Made by a program: the position numbers and the translations under genes. Below, piece by piece: positions 15,199 through 23,221 of a DNA stretch of 56,871 bases; position 1 is the first letter of the stretch, and every line of letters starts with the position of its first letter. Source of the DNA: an uncultured Anaerofilum sp. (GTDB taxonomy: Bacteria > Bacillota > Clostridia > Oscillospirales > Ruminococcaceae); contig CALWZD010000003.1 in NCBI GenBank assembly GCA_944385945.1, forward strand, positions 1-56,871, written 5' to 3'. The notes below the pieces were generated by a model. The model did no database searches. It was not told the origin of the DNA and saw only the letters and a list, made by a program, of their open reading frames with translations.

Positions 15199-15846
15199 AT
15201 GGATCTATTAAAACAGGTACGATTTGTAAAGCATGGCACCGTTTGCCTGAGCAGCGATGAAACCGTTGTGTATGTGGACCCGTATCAGTTGGAGCATACA
15301 CATGAGGATGCAGACTTAATCATCATTACCCATAGCCACTCGGATCACTTTTCGCCAGAAGACATTCAAAAGATCGCAAAGCCGGACACCTGCTTTGCCA
15401 CCACAGCCGATGTGGCAAATAAGCTGCGCAAGCTACTGCATATCCCCGACGAGTACATTACCGTCGTAAGCTGTGATACCCCCAACATCTGCTACGAGTT
15501 CGGTGTAAGCATTACCCCGGTAGAAGCGGAAAACAAAAACCATCCGTTGGGATTTGGTTTCGGCATCGTGGTCGAGATGGACAATGTGCGGTATTATCTT
15601 TCGGGCGATACCGACCGTTTGGCACAGGACACCGACTGTGATGTGCTGTTTGTTGTGTGCGACGGCATTTATAATATGCCCAACTTTTTGCAACTGGTAC
15701 CGCAGCAGATACAGTGTATGGACCAGCCCCCCAAGCTCATCGTTCCGTATCACTACGCTTCGTTTGCCGGAACCGAGGAAAATGGCAAGCAGCTGGCAAA
15801 GGTGCTTGAGGAATGCGGATACAACACAAAGGTTTTAATCAAGTAA
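15199..15846 (+). CDS. Metallo-beta-lactamase-fold hydrolase
   Basis: 215 aa. The zinc motif THSHSDHFS gives H45-x-H47-x-D49-H50; the later SGDTD (~132) supplies the bridging Asp, and IVPYHYASF near residue 185 the last His. The chain resembles the short UlaG/YtkL-like branch of the superfamily (L-ascorbate-6-phosphate lactonase relatives), but the substrate cannot be read from the sequence. An AGGAG lies 16 bases before the ATG, rather far; an AAGAAAAG is closer. It is a single-gene unit ended by a strong terminator. Confidence 0.8.
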   Translation: MDLLKQVRFVKHGTVCLSSDETVVYVDPYQLEHTHEDADLIIITHSHSDHFSPEDIQKIAKPDTCFATTADVANKLRKLLHIPDEYITVVSCDTPNICYEFGVSITPVEAENKNHPLGFGFGIVVEMDNVRYYLSGDTDRLAQDTDCDVLFVVCDGIYNMPNFLQLVPQQIQCMDQPPKLIVPYHYASFAGTEENGKQLAKVLEECGYNTKVLIK

Positions 15847-15858
15847 GGTCAATATGGG

Positions 15859-15887
15859 GCAGCTGCCAAGAACGGCAGCTGCTTTTT
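15859..15887 (+). terminator. Terminator after the MBL hydrolase
   Basis: GCAGCTGCC AAGAAC GGCAGCTGC then TTTTT. The stem is shared with the convergent GHL10 gene, whose stop codon lies at 15886. Confidence 0.85.
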
Positions 15888-17121
15888 ATTGTGCATTCAG
15901 CAGTTCACCCAGTGCTTGGCGTTCCAATGCTGCCAATTCGGGGTAGGTGCTTGTGTACAGGCTGCCGTAACGATACAACGCAAACCCGCCACAGCCCGCT
16001 TGCCGTAGGCTTTCCACCATTTTGGCAAGGTTTTCGCCACTGCTCCATTCCGCCTGATCGTTGGAACCGCCATCACCGTCGCCGATGCGCCATGCACCCA
16101 ATCCAATATAAAGCTGTACCTGTTCACAGCGTGGATAATCTGCCCATTGTTTGCACAGACCGGCAAATTGGTAGTCGGTTCGTCCGGATGCAGTGAGATA
16201 ATCAAATCCCCAGTACAACTGCGGCAAAATATAATCCACATATCCCGGCTGACTGAGCCATAAACAAACGTCGCTGTACTGCTGGTCATAGTTGTTGGCG
16301 TTGTTCCCTTGGGGGCTGATGCCGAAGCGCACAGTGGGGTCGATGGCTTTGATCGCAGTATATACCTGCGAAACCAGTTGATTTACATTGTCCCGTCGCC
16401 AATCGGCAAGGGATAGCTCGCTGCCCGAAGCCGCATATCGGTCGGCGTCGAAAGATTCTTCGGTGGTGGGATAGAAATAGTCGTCGAAATGAATACCGTC
16501 TACCTCGTAGCGAGATACGATCTCGGTGACACCGTCCACCACGAGCTGACGTACTTCGGGCAAAGACGGGTCATAGTAAAGCCCACCGTTTGCGCTGCGT
16601 GTCCACTCGGGATGCAGCACAGCCGGATTGTTTTCACTCAGCTGTGCCGGTTGGGTGTCGCTGAGTTTGATGCGGTAGGGGTTGATCCATGCCTCTACCT
16701 CTAGCCCCAGCGTATGTCCCAGTTCGATAAAAATTTGCAGCGCATCGTATCCGACCTCCTGCCCTTGCTGCGAGGCAAGGATATGGCTTTGCGGAAAAAT
16801 ATCGCTTTGGTACAAAGCATCACTGAACGGTCGTACCTGTACGATCACGGTATTCATTCCCAACGAAACCGAGTTTTCCAGCATGGTTTGTACCTGCGTG
16901 CGGAAATCGGCTTCGCTTAGACCGTTCAGCGTTTGTAACTCCAGATAGCTTATCCACATGGCACGGTAATCGCTGTCGGTCGTGGGAACAGGGGCAGGTG
17001 TTGCTTCGGACGGCGCCGCTGTGGTCGGCACCGAAGTAAAATCCGTATTGGCAGGAACAGAGGAGGAACAACCGCCCAACAGTAACGTACAGAGTAAAAG
17101 TAAGCAGAAAAGTCGTTTCAT
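15886..17121 (-). CDS. GHL10-type (DUF187/PF02638) glycosyl hydrolase-like lipoprotein
   Basis: 411 aa. A lipoprotein signal (MKRLFCLLLLCTLLLGGC) is followed by a Thr/Pro/Ser linker and a TIM-barrel domain with YRAMWISYLEL, AWINPYR and GIHFDDYFYPTTEE, hallmarks of the family related to GH10. Homologues are surface lipoproteins proposed to cleave cell-wall or host glycans. The Asp pair in HFDDY and the Glu in EVEAWINPYR are plausible catalytic residues. The start at 17121 has AAAGGA seven bases upstream; the longer frame lacks an SD. Confidence 0.85.
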   Translation of the reverse strand: MKRLFCLLLLCTLLLGGCSSSVPANTDFTSVPTTAAPSEATPAPVPTTDSDYRAMWISYLELQTLNGLSEADFRTQVQTMLENSVSLGMNTVIVQVRPFSDALYQSDIFPQSHILASQQGQEVGYDALQIFIELGHTLGLEVEAWINPYRIKLSDTQPAQLSENNPAVLHPEWTRSANGGLYYDPSLPEVRQLVVDGVTEIVSRYEVDGIHFDDYFYPTTEESFDADRYAASGSELSLADWRRDNVNQLVSQVYTAIKAIDPTVRFGISPQGNNANNYDQQYSDVCLWLSQPGYVDYILPQLYWGFDYLTASGRTDYQFAGLCKQWADYPRCEQVQLYIGLGAWRIGDGDGGSNDQAEWSSGENLAKMVESLRQAGCGGFALYRYGSLYTSTYPELAALERQALGELLNAQ

Positions 17122-17244
17122 TATAAAATCCTTTCTTTCGTTGCAATACGCAAAATGCATTTTAGCTGTCCTTCTTCATCAGCCTATGCAAAATGGTACA
17201 GGGTTATCCCGCAGCAGGAAACAATTTTTTGCAATATATCGCAC

Positions 17245-17273
17245 ATTATACTATAAATTTTACTTTTTTACAA
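17245..17273 (-). promoter_or_regulatory. Promoter of the GHL10 lipoprotein gene
   Basis: Minus strand TTGTAA (17268-17273), 17-bp spacer, TATAAT (17245-17250). Confidence 0.7.
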
Positions 17274-17321
17274 TTTTTATCATCAATTTCGCAAGATTTC
17301 CACGCAGCAGGGCGGTTACTC

Positions 17322-17351
17322 TTGAAAAATATGAAATTTGTCTGATATAAT
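17322..17351 (+). promoter_or_regulatory. Promoter of the cytidylate-kinase-like/MATE operon
   Basis: TTGAAA (17322-17327), 18-bp spacer, TATAAT (17346-17351). Confidence 0.65.
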
Positions 17352-17395
17352 AGTATATCACCGGAAAAGCTTTTGTTGTGAGAGGAGTGGCAAGA

Positions 17396-18001
17396 ATGAA
17401 AGAATATTGTGTAGTTGCGATCAGTCGTGAATACTGCTCGGGTGGGCAGGACATTGCAAAAAAATTGGCAGAAGAACTGCAAGTCCCTTACTATGATAAG
17501 GAGATCATCACCCTTGCAGCCAAAGAAAGCGGGCTTTCCGAAGAAGCCATCCGTGAAAGCAAAAAGCGGCACACCGGCAGTTTGCTGTATAGTTTGTACT
17601 CGATGAGCAAAGAACTGCCTGTGGCAGATCAGGTGTACTTGGTGCAATCCAAAATCATTCGGGAACTTGCCGAAAAAGGTCCTTGTGTATTGGTTGGTCG
17701 TTGTTCCGATTATGTTCTGCGGGATAACCCCAACTGCTTGCGTGTGTTTATCCACGCACCGCTCGAGCATCGTGTGGATATGCTGCGTATGTACGAAGCA
17801 GACGAGCGTGAGCACGTGTTGCAGTCGATTTTGCAGCGTGAGGACAAAAGCCGTGCAAACTACTATAATTACTATACCCAACAACACTGGGGTGATGCGA
17901 AGAATTTTCACATCACTCTGGATTCCTCGATCGGCGAGGATGCCTGCGTACAGATTCTGAAGCAGGCAGTAAAGGCATTTGTTGAAAGTGAGGAAGATTG
18001 A
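17396..18001 (+). CDS. Cytidylate kinase-like family protein (PF13189)
   Basis: 201 aa. The N-terminus ISREYCSGGQDIAKKLAEEL is a variant P-loop (S-R-E-Y-x-S-G-G) characteristic of the cytidylate-kinase-like family widespread in Clostridia. LVGRCSDYVL and the Arg-rich lid region (LQREDKSRANYYNYYT) follow, the normal arrangement for a small NMP-kinase fold. True CMP kinase activity is unproven for this branch. The start at 17396 has GAGGAG eight bases upstream. The TGA stop overlaps the ATG of the MATE gene by one base, so the two are translationally coupled. Confidence 0.85.
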   Translation: MKEYCVVAISREYCSGGQDIAKKLAEELQVPYYDKEIITLAAKESGLSEEAIRESKKRHTGSLLYSLYSMSKELPVADQVYLVQSKIIRELAEKGPCVLVGRCSDYVLRDNPNCLRVFIHAPLEHRVDMLRMYEADEREHVLQSILQREDKSRANYYNYYTQQHWGDAKNFHITLDSSIGEDACVQILKQAVKAFVESEED

Positions 18002-19377
18002 TGTCGAATCCCCCTGTACAGGAGAATAAAATGGGTTATGTGCCAGTAAATCGGTTGCTCATCAGTATGTCGGTTCCGATGATGCTTTCGATGCTGGTAC
18101 AGGCACTTTACAACGTGGTGGACAGTGTGTTCGTGTCCTACATCGGTGAAGATGCGCTGACAGCAGTCAGTTTGGCATTTCCGGTGCAAACCTTGATGAT
18201 CGCCATTTCGGTTGGCACGAGTGTCGGTGTGAACGCATTGCTGAGTAAAAATTTGGGCGAAAAAAATCATCAGGCAGCCAACCGTGCTGCCGAAAATGCA
18301 CTTTTTTTGGCATTGATCGGAACTATCGTATTTATAGTATTTGGTATTTTCTGCGTTCGTCCTTTCTTTGCTGCGCAGACAAAGGACGCTCGCATCGTCG
18401 AGTTTGGCAGCAGCTACCTGAGCATTATTTGCGTGTTCTGTGTGGGTCTGTTCTTTCAGGTGATGCTGGATAAATTGCTGATCTCTACCGGAAGAACACT
18501 CTATACCATGTACACACAGGGACTGGGTGCTATCACCAATATCGTGCTGGACCCGCTGTTTATCTTTGGTATCGGTCCGTTCCCTAAAATGGGCGTTGCC
18601 GGTGCAGCGGTGGCAACTGTCATTGGGCAGATCGCAGCAATGTTGCTGTCTATCTATTTCAATCTGCGCAAAAACCACGAGATCCATCTGGATCTGAAAA
18701 GATTCGTTCCACATCTGGAAACGATCAAGCGTATCTATGCGGTAGGTATCCCCAGCATTTTGATGACGAGTGTTTCAAGTGTCATGGTTTTGGCAATGAA
18801 TGCCATTTTGATGGGCTTCAGTTCTACTGCAACGGCAGTGTTTGGTGTTTACTTTAAACTGCAGAGCTTTGTATTCATGCCGGTATTTGGATTGAACAAC
18901 GGCATGGTTCCCATTATCAGCTATAACTATGGCGCCCGCAAGAAAAAACGTGTGAAAGATACCGCCCGTTATGCCAGCTACTATGCAATGAGCATCATGC
19001 TGATCGGTACTTTGATTTTTCAATTCGTTCCCGATGTGCTGTTGAATTTCTTCAATGCGTCCCCCGATATGCTGCGCATCGGCAGTGTGGCACTGCGTGT
19101 GATCAGCTTTAGTTTCGTCATGGCGGGTTTCTCCATCGTGGCAAGCTCGGTCTTTCAGGCACTGGGACATGGAATGTCCAGCCTCATCATTTCGGTGGCA
19201 CGTCAGTTGGGCGTGTTGGTGCCGGTTGCTTATCTGCTTAGCCTCACCGGTAATCTGCATCTTGTATGGTGGGCGTTCCCCATCGCAGAGGTCGTTTCGC
19301 TGGTGATGAGCGTTGTGGTAATGCAGAGGGTCTACCAAAAAGAAATCAACCATTTGCCGGACGAAGAAACTGCATGA
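18001..19377 (+). CDS. MATE-family efflux transporter
   Basis: 458 aa with ~12 membrane segments in two repeats. The N-terminal half has SVPMMLSMLVQALYNVVDSV and the second NNGMVPIISYNYGARKKKRV, both classical MATE motifs. Members export cationic drugs or metabolites in exchange for Na+ or H+. The ATG overlaps the preceding stop (TGATG), with GAGGAAG as SD. The coupling to a nucleotide-kinase-like gene is unusual; whether it is functional is open. Confidence 0.92.
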   Translation: MSNPPVQENKMGYVPVNRLLISMSVPMMLSMLVQALYNVVDSVFVSYIGEDALTAVSLAFPVQTLMIAISVGTSVGVNALLSKNLGEKNHQAANRAAENALFLALIGTIVFIVFGIFCVRPFFAAQTKDARIVEFGSSYLSIICVFCVGLFFQVMLDKLLISTGRTLYTMYTQGLGAITNIVLDPLFIFGIGPFPKMGVAGAAVATVIGQIAAMLLSIYFNLRKNHEIHLDLKRFVPHLETIKRIYAVGIPSILMTSVSSVMVLAMNAILMGFSSTATAVFGVYFKLQSFVFMPVFGLNNGMVPIISYNYGARKKKRVKDTARYASYYAMSIMLIGTLIFQFVPDVLLNFFNASPDMLRIGSVALRVISFSFVMAGFSIVASSVFQALGHGMSSLIISVARQLGVLVPVAYLLSLTGNLHLVWWAFPIAEVVSLVMSVVVMQRVYQKEINHLPDEETA

Positions 19378-19394
19378 CCTAAATAATAAACGAA

Positions 19395-19430
19395 AAAGGA
19401 CTGCTGCATATTGCAACAGTCCCTTTTTTA
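19395..19430. terminator. Bidirectional terminator
   Basis: Stem GGACTG...CAGTCC with inner pairing CTGCA/TGCAA, flanked by A and T runs, between the convergent MATE and DUF815 genes. Confidence 0.75.
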
Positions 19431-20621
19431 TCAAGTGTGCTGTGCTTTCAAGCTTTGGATAAACTGCTTTGCAACACGAGGGCTTCTTCCGCCGTGACGG
19501 ATGGCGTGTGCCTCGGCACGGGTGTCGAGCTGCGTTTGCTCCATGTCCAGATCGTACAATTTGGCAAGGTCATGCACGATGGAAAGATAAGCGTCCTTGT
19601 CGGGACGGGAATAGGTGATGGTAAGCCCGAACCGTGCCGAAAGGCTCATCAGCTCCTGCATCGTGTCGGCAAGATGGATGTCGTCCCCCTCACGGTCGCT
19701 GAGCGTTTCTTTGATCAGGTGACGGCGGTTGCTGGTGGCATAAACGACCAGATTGGCAGTCCGTCCCGAAACACTTCCCTCTAGGATCGCTTTCAAAGCT
19801 GCAAAATCATCGTCGTTGGTAGAAAACGAAAGGTCGTCGATGAATAAAATAAATTTCAGCGGATTGACCGCAAGCGAATCTACCAAAGCAGGAATTTGAT
19901 AAAGCTGGGATTTTTTTACCTCGATCAGCCGTACACCTTCATCGGCAAAAGCCGCTGCAACTGCTTTTACCGTACTGCTCTTTCCGGTACCTGCATCGCC
20001 GTAGAGCAAAACGTTCGCCGCAGGGCCGCCGGCAAGCAGCGTTTTTGTGTTGTCGATGACCTGCTGACGCTCCCGTTCATAGCCCGAAAGCTCGGAAAGC
20101 GTTTGATGGTCGGGGTATTTTACCGGGCAAAGACCGCCGTCTTTGACGGTGAAGAATGAATACTGCGCAAAAATGCCGTAGCCTTTTTTTGAAAGCTGTG
20201 ACAAACGCCCCCGATATTCGCCGGAAAAGTCGATTTGACCGGTCTGCCAGCGAGGCAGAGAAAAGTCCAGCTGCATATCTGCCAAAATCTCATCGCCCGA
20301 AAATTCCGAAAGCTGCTGCAAAAAGCAAAGTTCGCTGTTTAAACAATCGTCCAACAAAGCGGGAACCTCGCCTTTACATTTGGCAAGCACATACAAGTTT
20401 TCGTTTTCTGCAATGCAAGAAAACAGATACTCGCTCCAGTTCACCGAACGGCAGAACAGCTCGCTGCAAAAGCATGCCCATGCGTCGGCGGTCTGGTGCC
20501 TGTCGGCAGGGCAACAAGTGAGCAGCTTGTCCAGTGCGCACACAACGGGGTCTTGCAGAAGACTGCGGAAGATGACCAGTGCATGGAGGCGGGTGGACAG
20601 CTGTGCATACGGATTCATCAT
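19431..20621 (-). CDS. DUF815-family AAA+ ATPase
   Basis: 396 aa. A helical N-terminal half precedes a AAA+ module with Walker A GDAGTGKSS (~res 209-217), Walker B FILFIDDLSF, and sensor-1 VVYATSNRRHL (PF05673). The HGGRSPRVAKQFIQS segment near the end carries the arginine-rich sensor-2 region. The cellular role of the family is not established. ATG-ATG start with GAGGTGA upstream. Confidence 0.9.
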   Translation of the reverse strand: MMNPYAQLSTRLHALVIFRSLLQDPVVCALDKLLTCCPADRHQTADAWACFCSELFCRSVNWSEYLFSCIAENENLYVLAKCKGEVPALLDDCLNSELCFLQQLSEFSGDEILADMQLDFSLPRWQTGQIDFSGEYRGRLSQLSKKGYGIFAQYSFFTVKDGGLCPVKYPDHQTLSELSGYERERQQVIDNTKTLLAGGPAANVLLYGDAGTGKSSTVKAVAAAFADEGVRLIEVKKSQLYQIPALVDSLAVNPLKFILFIDDLSFSTNDDDFAALKAILEGSVSGRTANLVVYATSNRRHLIKETLSDREGDDIHLADTMQELMSLSARFGLTITYSRPDKDAYLSIVHDLAKLYDLDMEQTQLDTRAEAHAIRHGGRSPRVAKQFIQSLKAQHT

Positions 20622-20667
20622 ACAATATCACCTCTCTATAAAAGCAAAACCAACTTTGCTTGCCTCC

Positions 20668-20696
20668 ATTGTAACACAGGCAAAACAGGCAGACAA
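20668..20696 (-). promoter_or_regulatory. Promoter of the DUF815 gene
   Basis: Minus strand TTGTCT (20691-20696), 17-bp spacer, TACAAT (20668-20673). Confidence 0.55.
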
Positions 20697-20724
20697 CAAA
20701 AACCAGAAATTTTTTGCAAAAATC

Positions 20725-20753
20725 TTGACAATCGCTGTCTTTGGTGCTATGTT
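20725..20753 (+). promoter_or_regulatory. Promoter of the T-box-ilvA transcript
   Basis: TTGACA (20725-20730), 17-bp spacer, TATGTT (20748-20753). Confidence 0.75.
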
Positions 20754-20769
20754 TAGGAATAACAGACAA

Positions 20770-21052
20770 ATGCGTTACAGCAGGGCAACGCCCTTACGCA
20801 AGTGCATCCTCAGAGAGTCGGCGGTTGCTGCAAAGCCGACGTTGCGCACGTAAGAAGGTATCCCCCTGCAAGCAGCCTTGCCGAACCCGTTCAGTAAGCA
20901 AGGTCGGCAGACACCGTTAGCAGTCAGCCTGTTCGTTCGGACGGGGAAAAGTGGTCGCCTTTTGGCGGCAAGCAGAGTGGTACCACGGAAGCTGAAATTG
21001 TTGCACACAGCCTTCGTCTTTGCACAGATTGCAAGGATGTTGGCTGTTTTTT
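20770..21052 (+). ncRNA. T-box leader, probable isoleucine specifier
   Basis: The conserved T-box sequence AGAGTGGTACCACGG lies at 20974-20988; its UGGU would pair with the ACCA end of uncharged tRNA. Stem I is closed by GCAGGG (20780-20785) with CCCTGC (20874-20879), contains an upper helix CTTACG/CGTAAG and an AGAGAG element. The specifier loop reads AAGGUAUCC, where AUC (20870-20872) is the likely Ile codon; GUA (Val) is the alternative. A terminator with U run ends at 21052. The gene downstream is threonine deaminase, the first step of isoleucine synthesis, fitting Ile starvation control. Confidence 0.92.
21007..21052 (+). terminator. T-box attenuator terminator
   Basis: ACAGCC ... GGCTGT with inner pairing CTTTGCA/TGCAAGG, then TTTTTT. 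It competes with the antiterminator containing the T-box sequence. Confidence 0.88.
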
Positions 21053-21098
21053 ATTGCTTTTTGCAAGATGAATGAAATTGGAAAGTGGGAAAGAGTTT

Positions 21099-22292
21099 AT
21101 GGTTACATTGGACAAAATCTATCATGCCGCCTATGTTTTGAAAAAGGTCGCCCGCAAAACCGACCTCATCGCAGCCCCTGCGCTTACCAACAACTGCGAG
21201 CTGTACCTAAAGACCGAAAACTTACAGGTCACCGGCAGTTTTAAGGTGCGTGGTGCTTATTACAAAATCAGTCAGCTGAGCGAGGAAGAAAAATCGCACG
21301 GCATCATTGCTTGCAGTGCAGGCAACCATGCGCAGGGTGTGGCACTGGCTGCCCAACGCAGTGGTATCGAAAGCGTGATCTGTATGCCTGACGGCGCACC
21401 TATCAGCAAGGTAGAAGCCACAAAGTCGTACGGCGCAAAAGTTGAACTGGTAAAAGGTGCCTATGACGATGCTGCTGCGTATGCGCAAAAATTGCAGCAG
21501 GAAAAAGGGTATACCTTTATCCACCCCTTTGAGGATGATGAAGTCATTGCAGGACAGGGTACCATCGGCTTGGAAATTTTAGACCAGCTTTCGGATGTGG
21601 ATGCAGTTCTGGTGCCTATCGGTGGCGGTGGATTGGTCAGCGGTGTGGCGTATGCCATCAAACAGTTGCGCCCCGAGTGTAAGGTGTACGGCGTACAGGC
21701 TGCAAACGCTCCCAGTATGTACCGTTCGCTGGAACAGGGCGAGCAGATCACGCTGGACAGCGTTTCTACCTTCGCTGACGGTATTGCGGTAAAACATCCG
21801 GGCGACACCACCTATCAACTGGTAAAACAGTATGTGGACGAGGTAGTGACCGTCAGCGAGGACGAAATCGCAGCTGCCATCCTTGCGCTGATCGAAAAAC
21901 AAAAGATGATCGCCGAAGGTGCCGGTGCGGTAGCGGTAGCGGCGGCGATGTTCGGCAAGCTGGATCTGAAAGACAAAAAGGTCGTGTGTGTGGTAAGTGG
22001 CGGCAACATTGATGTGAATATCCTGAACCGTGTCATTACCCGTGGTCTGGTGATGGGCGGAAGAAATGCAACGCTGGTCATCGCACTGGAGGATAAACCC
22101 GGTCAGTTGCAGCAGGTAAGCGAGATCATCAGCAACTGCGGCGGAAACGTGGTGGGAGTTCACCACGACCGAGCCGATGCCAATATGGCAATCAACAGTT
22201 GCTATCTGCGCATCACAATGGAAACCCGTGACCATCAGCAGGTAGAGCAGATCCGAAACGACTTGAAAGCAGCCGGTTTTCGGTTGATGTAA
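21099..22292 (+). CDS. ilvA: Threonine ammonia-lyase (threonine deaminase)
   Basis: 397 aa, PLP fold-type II. The Schiff-base lysine is K49 in TGSFKVRGAYY, the phosphate-binding glycine loop is PIGGGGLVSG, and VVCVVSGGNIDVN follows. The C-terminal ~75 residues (LVIALEDKPGQLQQVSEIIS) form a single ACT domain. It converts threonine to 2-oxobutyrate and ammonia. Length and ACT domain fit both biosynthetic and catabolic short forms; the upstream T-box with an Ile-like specifier argues for the biosynthetic role. The start is placed at the ATG 21099 (GGAAAGAG upstream); an earlier ATG at 21072 lacks an SD. Confidence 0.92.
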   Translation: MVTLDKIYHAAYVLKKVARKTDLIAAPALTNNCELYLKTENLQVTGSFKVRGAYYKISQLSEEEKSHGIIACSAGNHAQGVALAAQRSGIESVICMPDGAPISKVEATKSYGAKVELVKGAYDDAAAYAQKLQQEKGYTFIHPFEDDEVIAGQGTIGLEILDQLSDVDAVLVPIGGGGLVSGVAYAIKQLRPECKVYGVQAANAPSMYRSLEQGEQITLDSVSTFADGIAVKHPGDTTYQLVKQYVDEVVTVSEDEIAAAILALIEKQKMIAEGAGAVAVAAAMFGKLDLKDKKVVCVVSGGNIDVNILNRVITRGLVMGGRNATLVIALEDKPGQLQQVSEIISNCGGNVVGVHHDRADANMAINSCYLRITMETRDHQQVEQIRNDLKAAGFRLM

Positions 22293-22300
22293 AACAAAAC

Positions 22301-22335
22301 GCCGCACACCTTTGGGGGCAGTGCGGCATTTTTTT
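22301..22335 (+). terminator. Terminator between ilvA and lysO genes
   Basis: GCCGCAC ... GTGCGGC followed by ATTTTTTT. The next gene's SD begins within 10 bases, so read-through is the only visible source of lysO mRNA. Confidence 0.8.
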
Positions 22336-22350
22336 GCGAGAGGTGTAACT

Positions 22351-22632
22351 GTGGATATTTTGATCGTAATGATGATCGGGGTCGTGATCGGTGCGAAGAT
22401 ATTCCCCAAAAAATTCAAGCGCCAAAACGAGATCGGGCAGATGGTGTGTACCATTTTGCTGATTTTTGCAATGGGCTTGATGTTGGGAAACCGTGATGAT
22501 TTGATGAGTCAACTTTCCAGTATCGGGTTGGTAAGTCTTGTGCTGGCATTGGGAGGCATTTTGGGGTCGGTAGCGATCGTCTATTTGCTGACCGAGTGGC
22601 TGATGAAACCCAAAAAACGCAGGAGGGAATAA
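22351..22632 (+). CDS. LysO-family lysine exporter, N-terminal piece
   Basis: 93 aa, three hydrophobic segments (DILIVMMIGVVIGAKIF, MVCTILLIFAMGLMLGNRDD, SLVLALGGILGSVAIVYLLT). It matches the N-terminal third of LysO (YbjE, PF03956), including the GLMLG motif. Start is GTG at 22351 with GAGGTG upstream. The stop is one base before the ATG of the C-terminal piece, so both chains are made together and presumably assemble into one exporter of L-lysine or a toxic analogue. It lies directly after the ilvA terminator. Confidence 0.85.
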   Translation: MDILIVMMIGVVIGAKIFPKKFKRQNEIGQMVCTILLIFAMGLMLGNRDDLMSQLSSIGLVSLVLALGGILGSVAIVYLLTEWLMKPKKRRRE

Positions 22633-22633
22633 G

Positions 22634-23221
22634 ATGGTACTGCTGGCATTGTCTGCACTTATTTTGGGGGTACTTTGGGGAGCTTTTGGTCCCGACGGTA
22701 CCCCCATCGACCTCATCCAGATCCATTCGGATTGGATTTTGTATCTATTGATGTTTCTGGTCGGCATCAGCGTCGGTCTGCATCGTGGTATCGTCCAACG
22801 CATCAAAGAACACCATGTAAAAATTTTTATCATTCCGTTCGGCGTGGTCACAGGTTCGATTCTGGGGGGATTGCTGGCGGCGTTGTTGCTGCGTATCCCG
22901 CTCAATCAGGGGATTGCAGTGGCAAGTGGCATGGGCTGGTATAGTCTGAACGGTGTGGTACTTACCGAAATGTTTGGCGCAACGATGGGAAGTATCGGCT
23001 TTTTGAGCAATCTGATGCGTGAAATGCTTTCCTTTTTCTGCATTCCGATTATTGCCCGTCGTTTGAATTACTACACCTGTATCGCACCGGCAGGTGCCAC
23101 AAGCGAAGATACAACTCTGTCGATGATCGTGCGTTACACCGACGAAGAAACCGTTGTGCTGTCGGTATTCAATGGTGTGCTGTGTTCTGCGATAGTTCCG
23201 GTGATTTTGGGATTGTGCTGA
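22634..23221 (+). CDS. lysO: LysO-family lysine exporter, C-terminal piece
   Basis: 195 aa with about five membrane segments. LYLLMFLVGISVG, GMGWYSLNGVVLTEM and AGATSEDTTLSMIVRY are diagnostic of the LysO C-terminal domain. With the 93-aa partner the total (288 aa) equals one-piece E. coli LysO (299 aa). Exporters of this family are normally controlled by lysine; no lysine riboswitch is seen here. The last 88 bp overlap the end of the convergent EamA gene. Confidence 0.87.
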   Translation: MVLLALSALILGVLWGAFGPDGTPIDLIQIHSDWILYLLMFLVGISVGLHRGIVQRIKEHHVKIFIIPFGVVTGSILGGLLAALLLRIPLNQGIAVASGMGWYSLNGVVLTEMFGATMGSIGFLSNLMREMLSFFCIPIIARRLNYYTCIAPAGATSEDTTLSMIVRYTDEETVVLSVFNGVLCSAIVPVILGLC

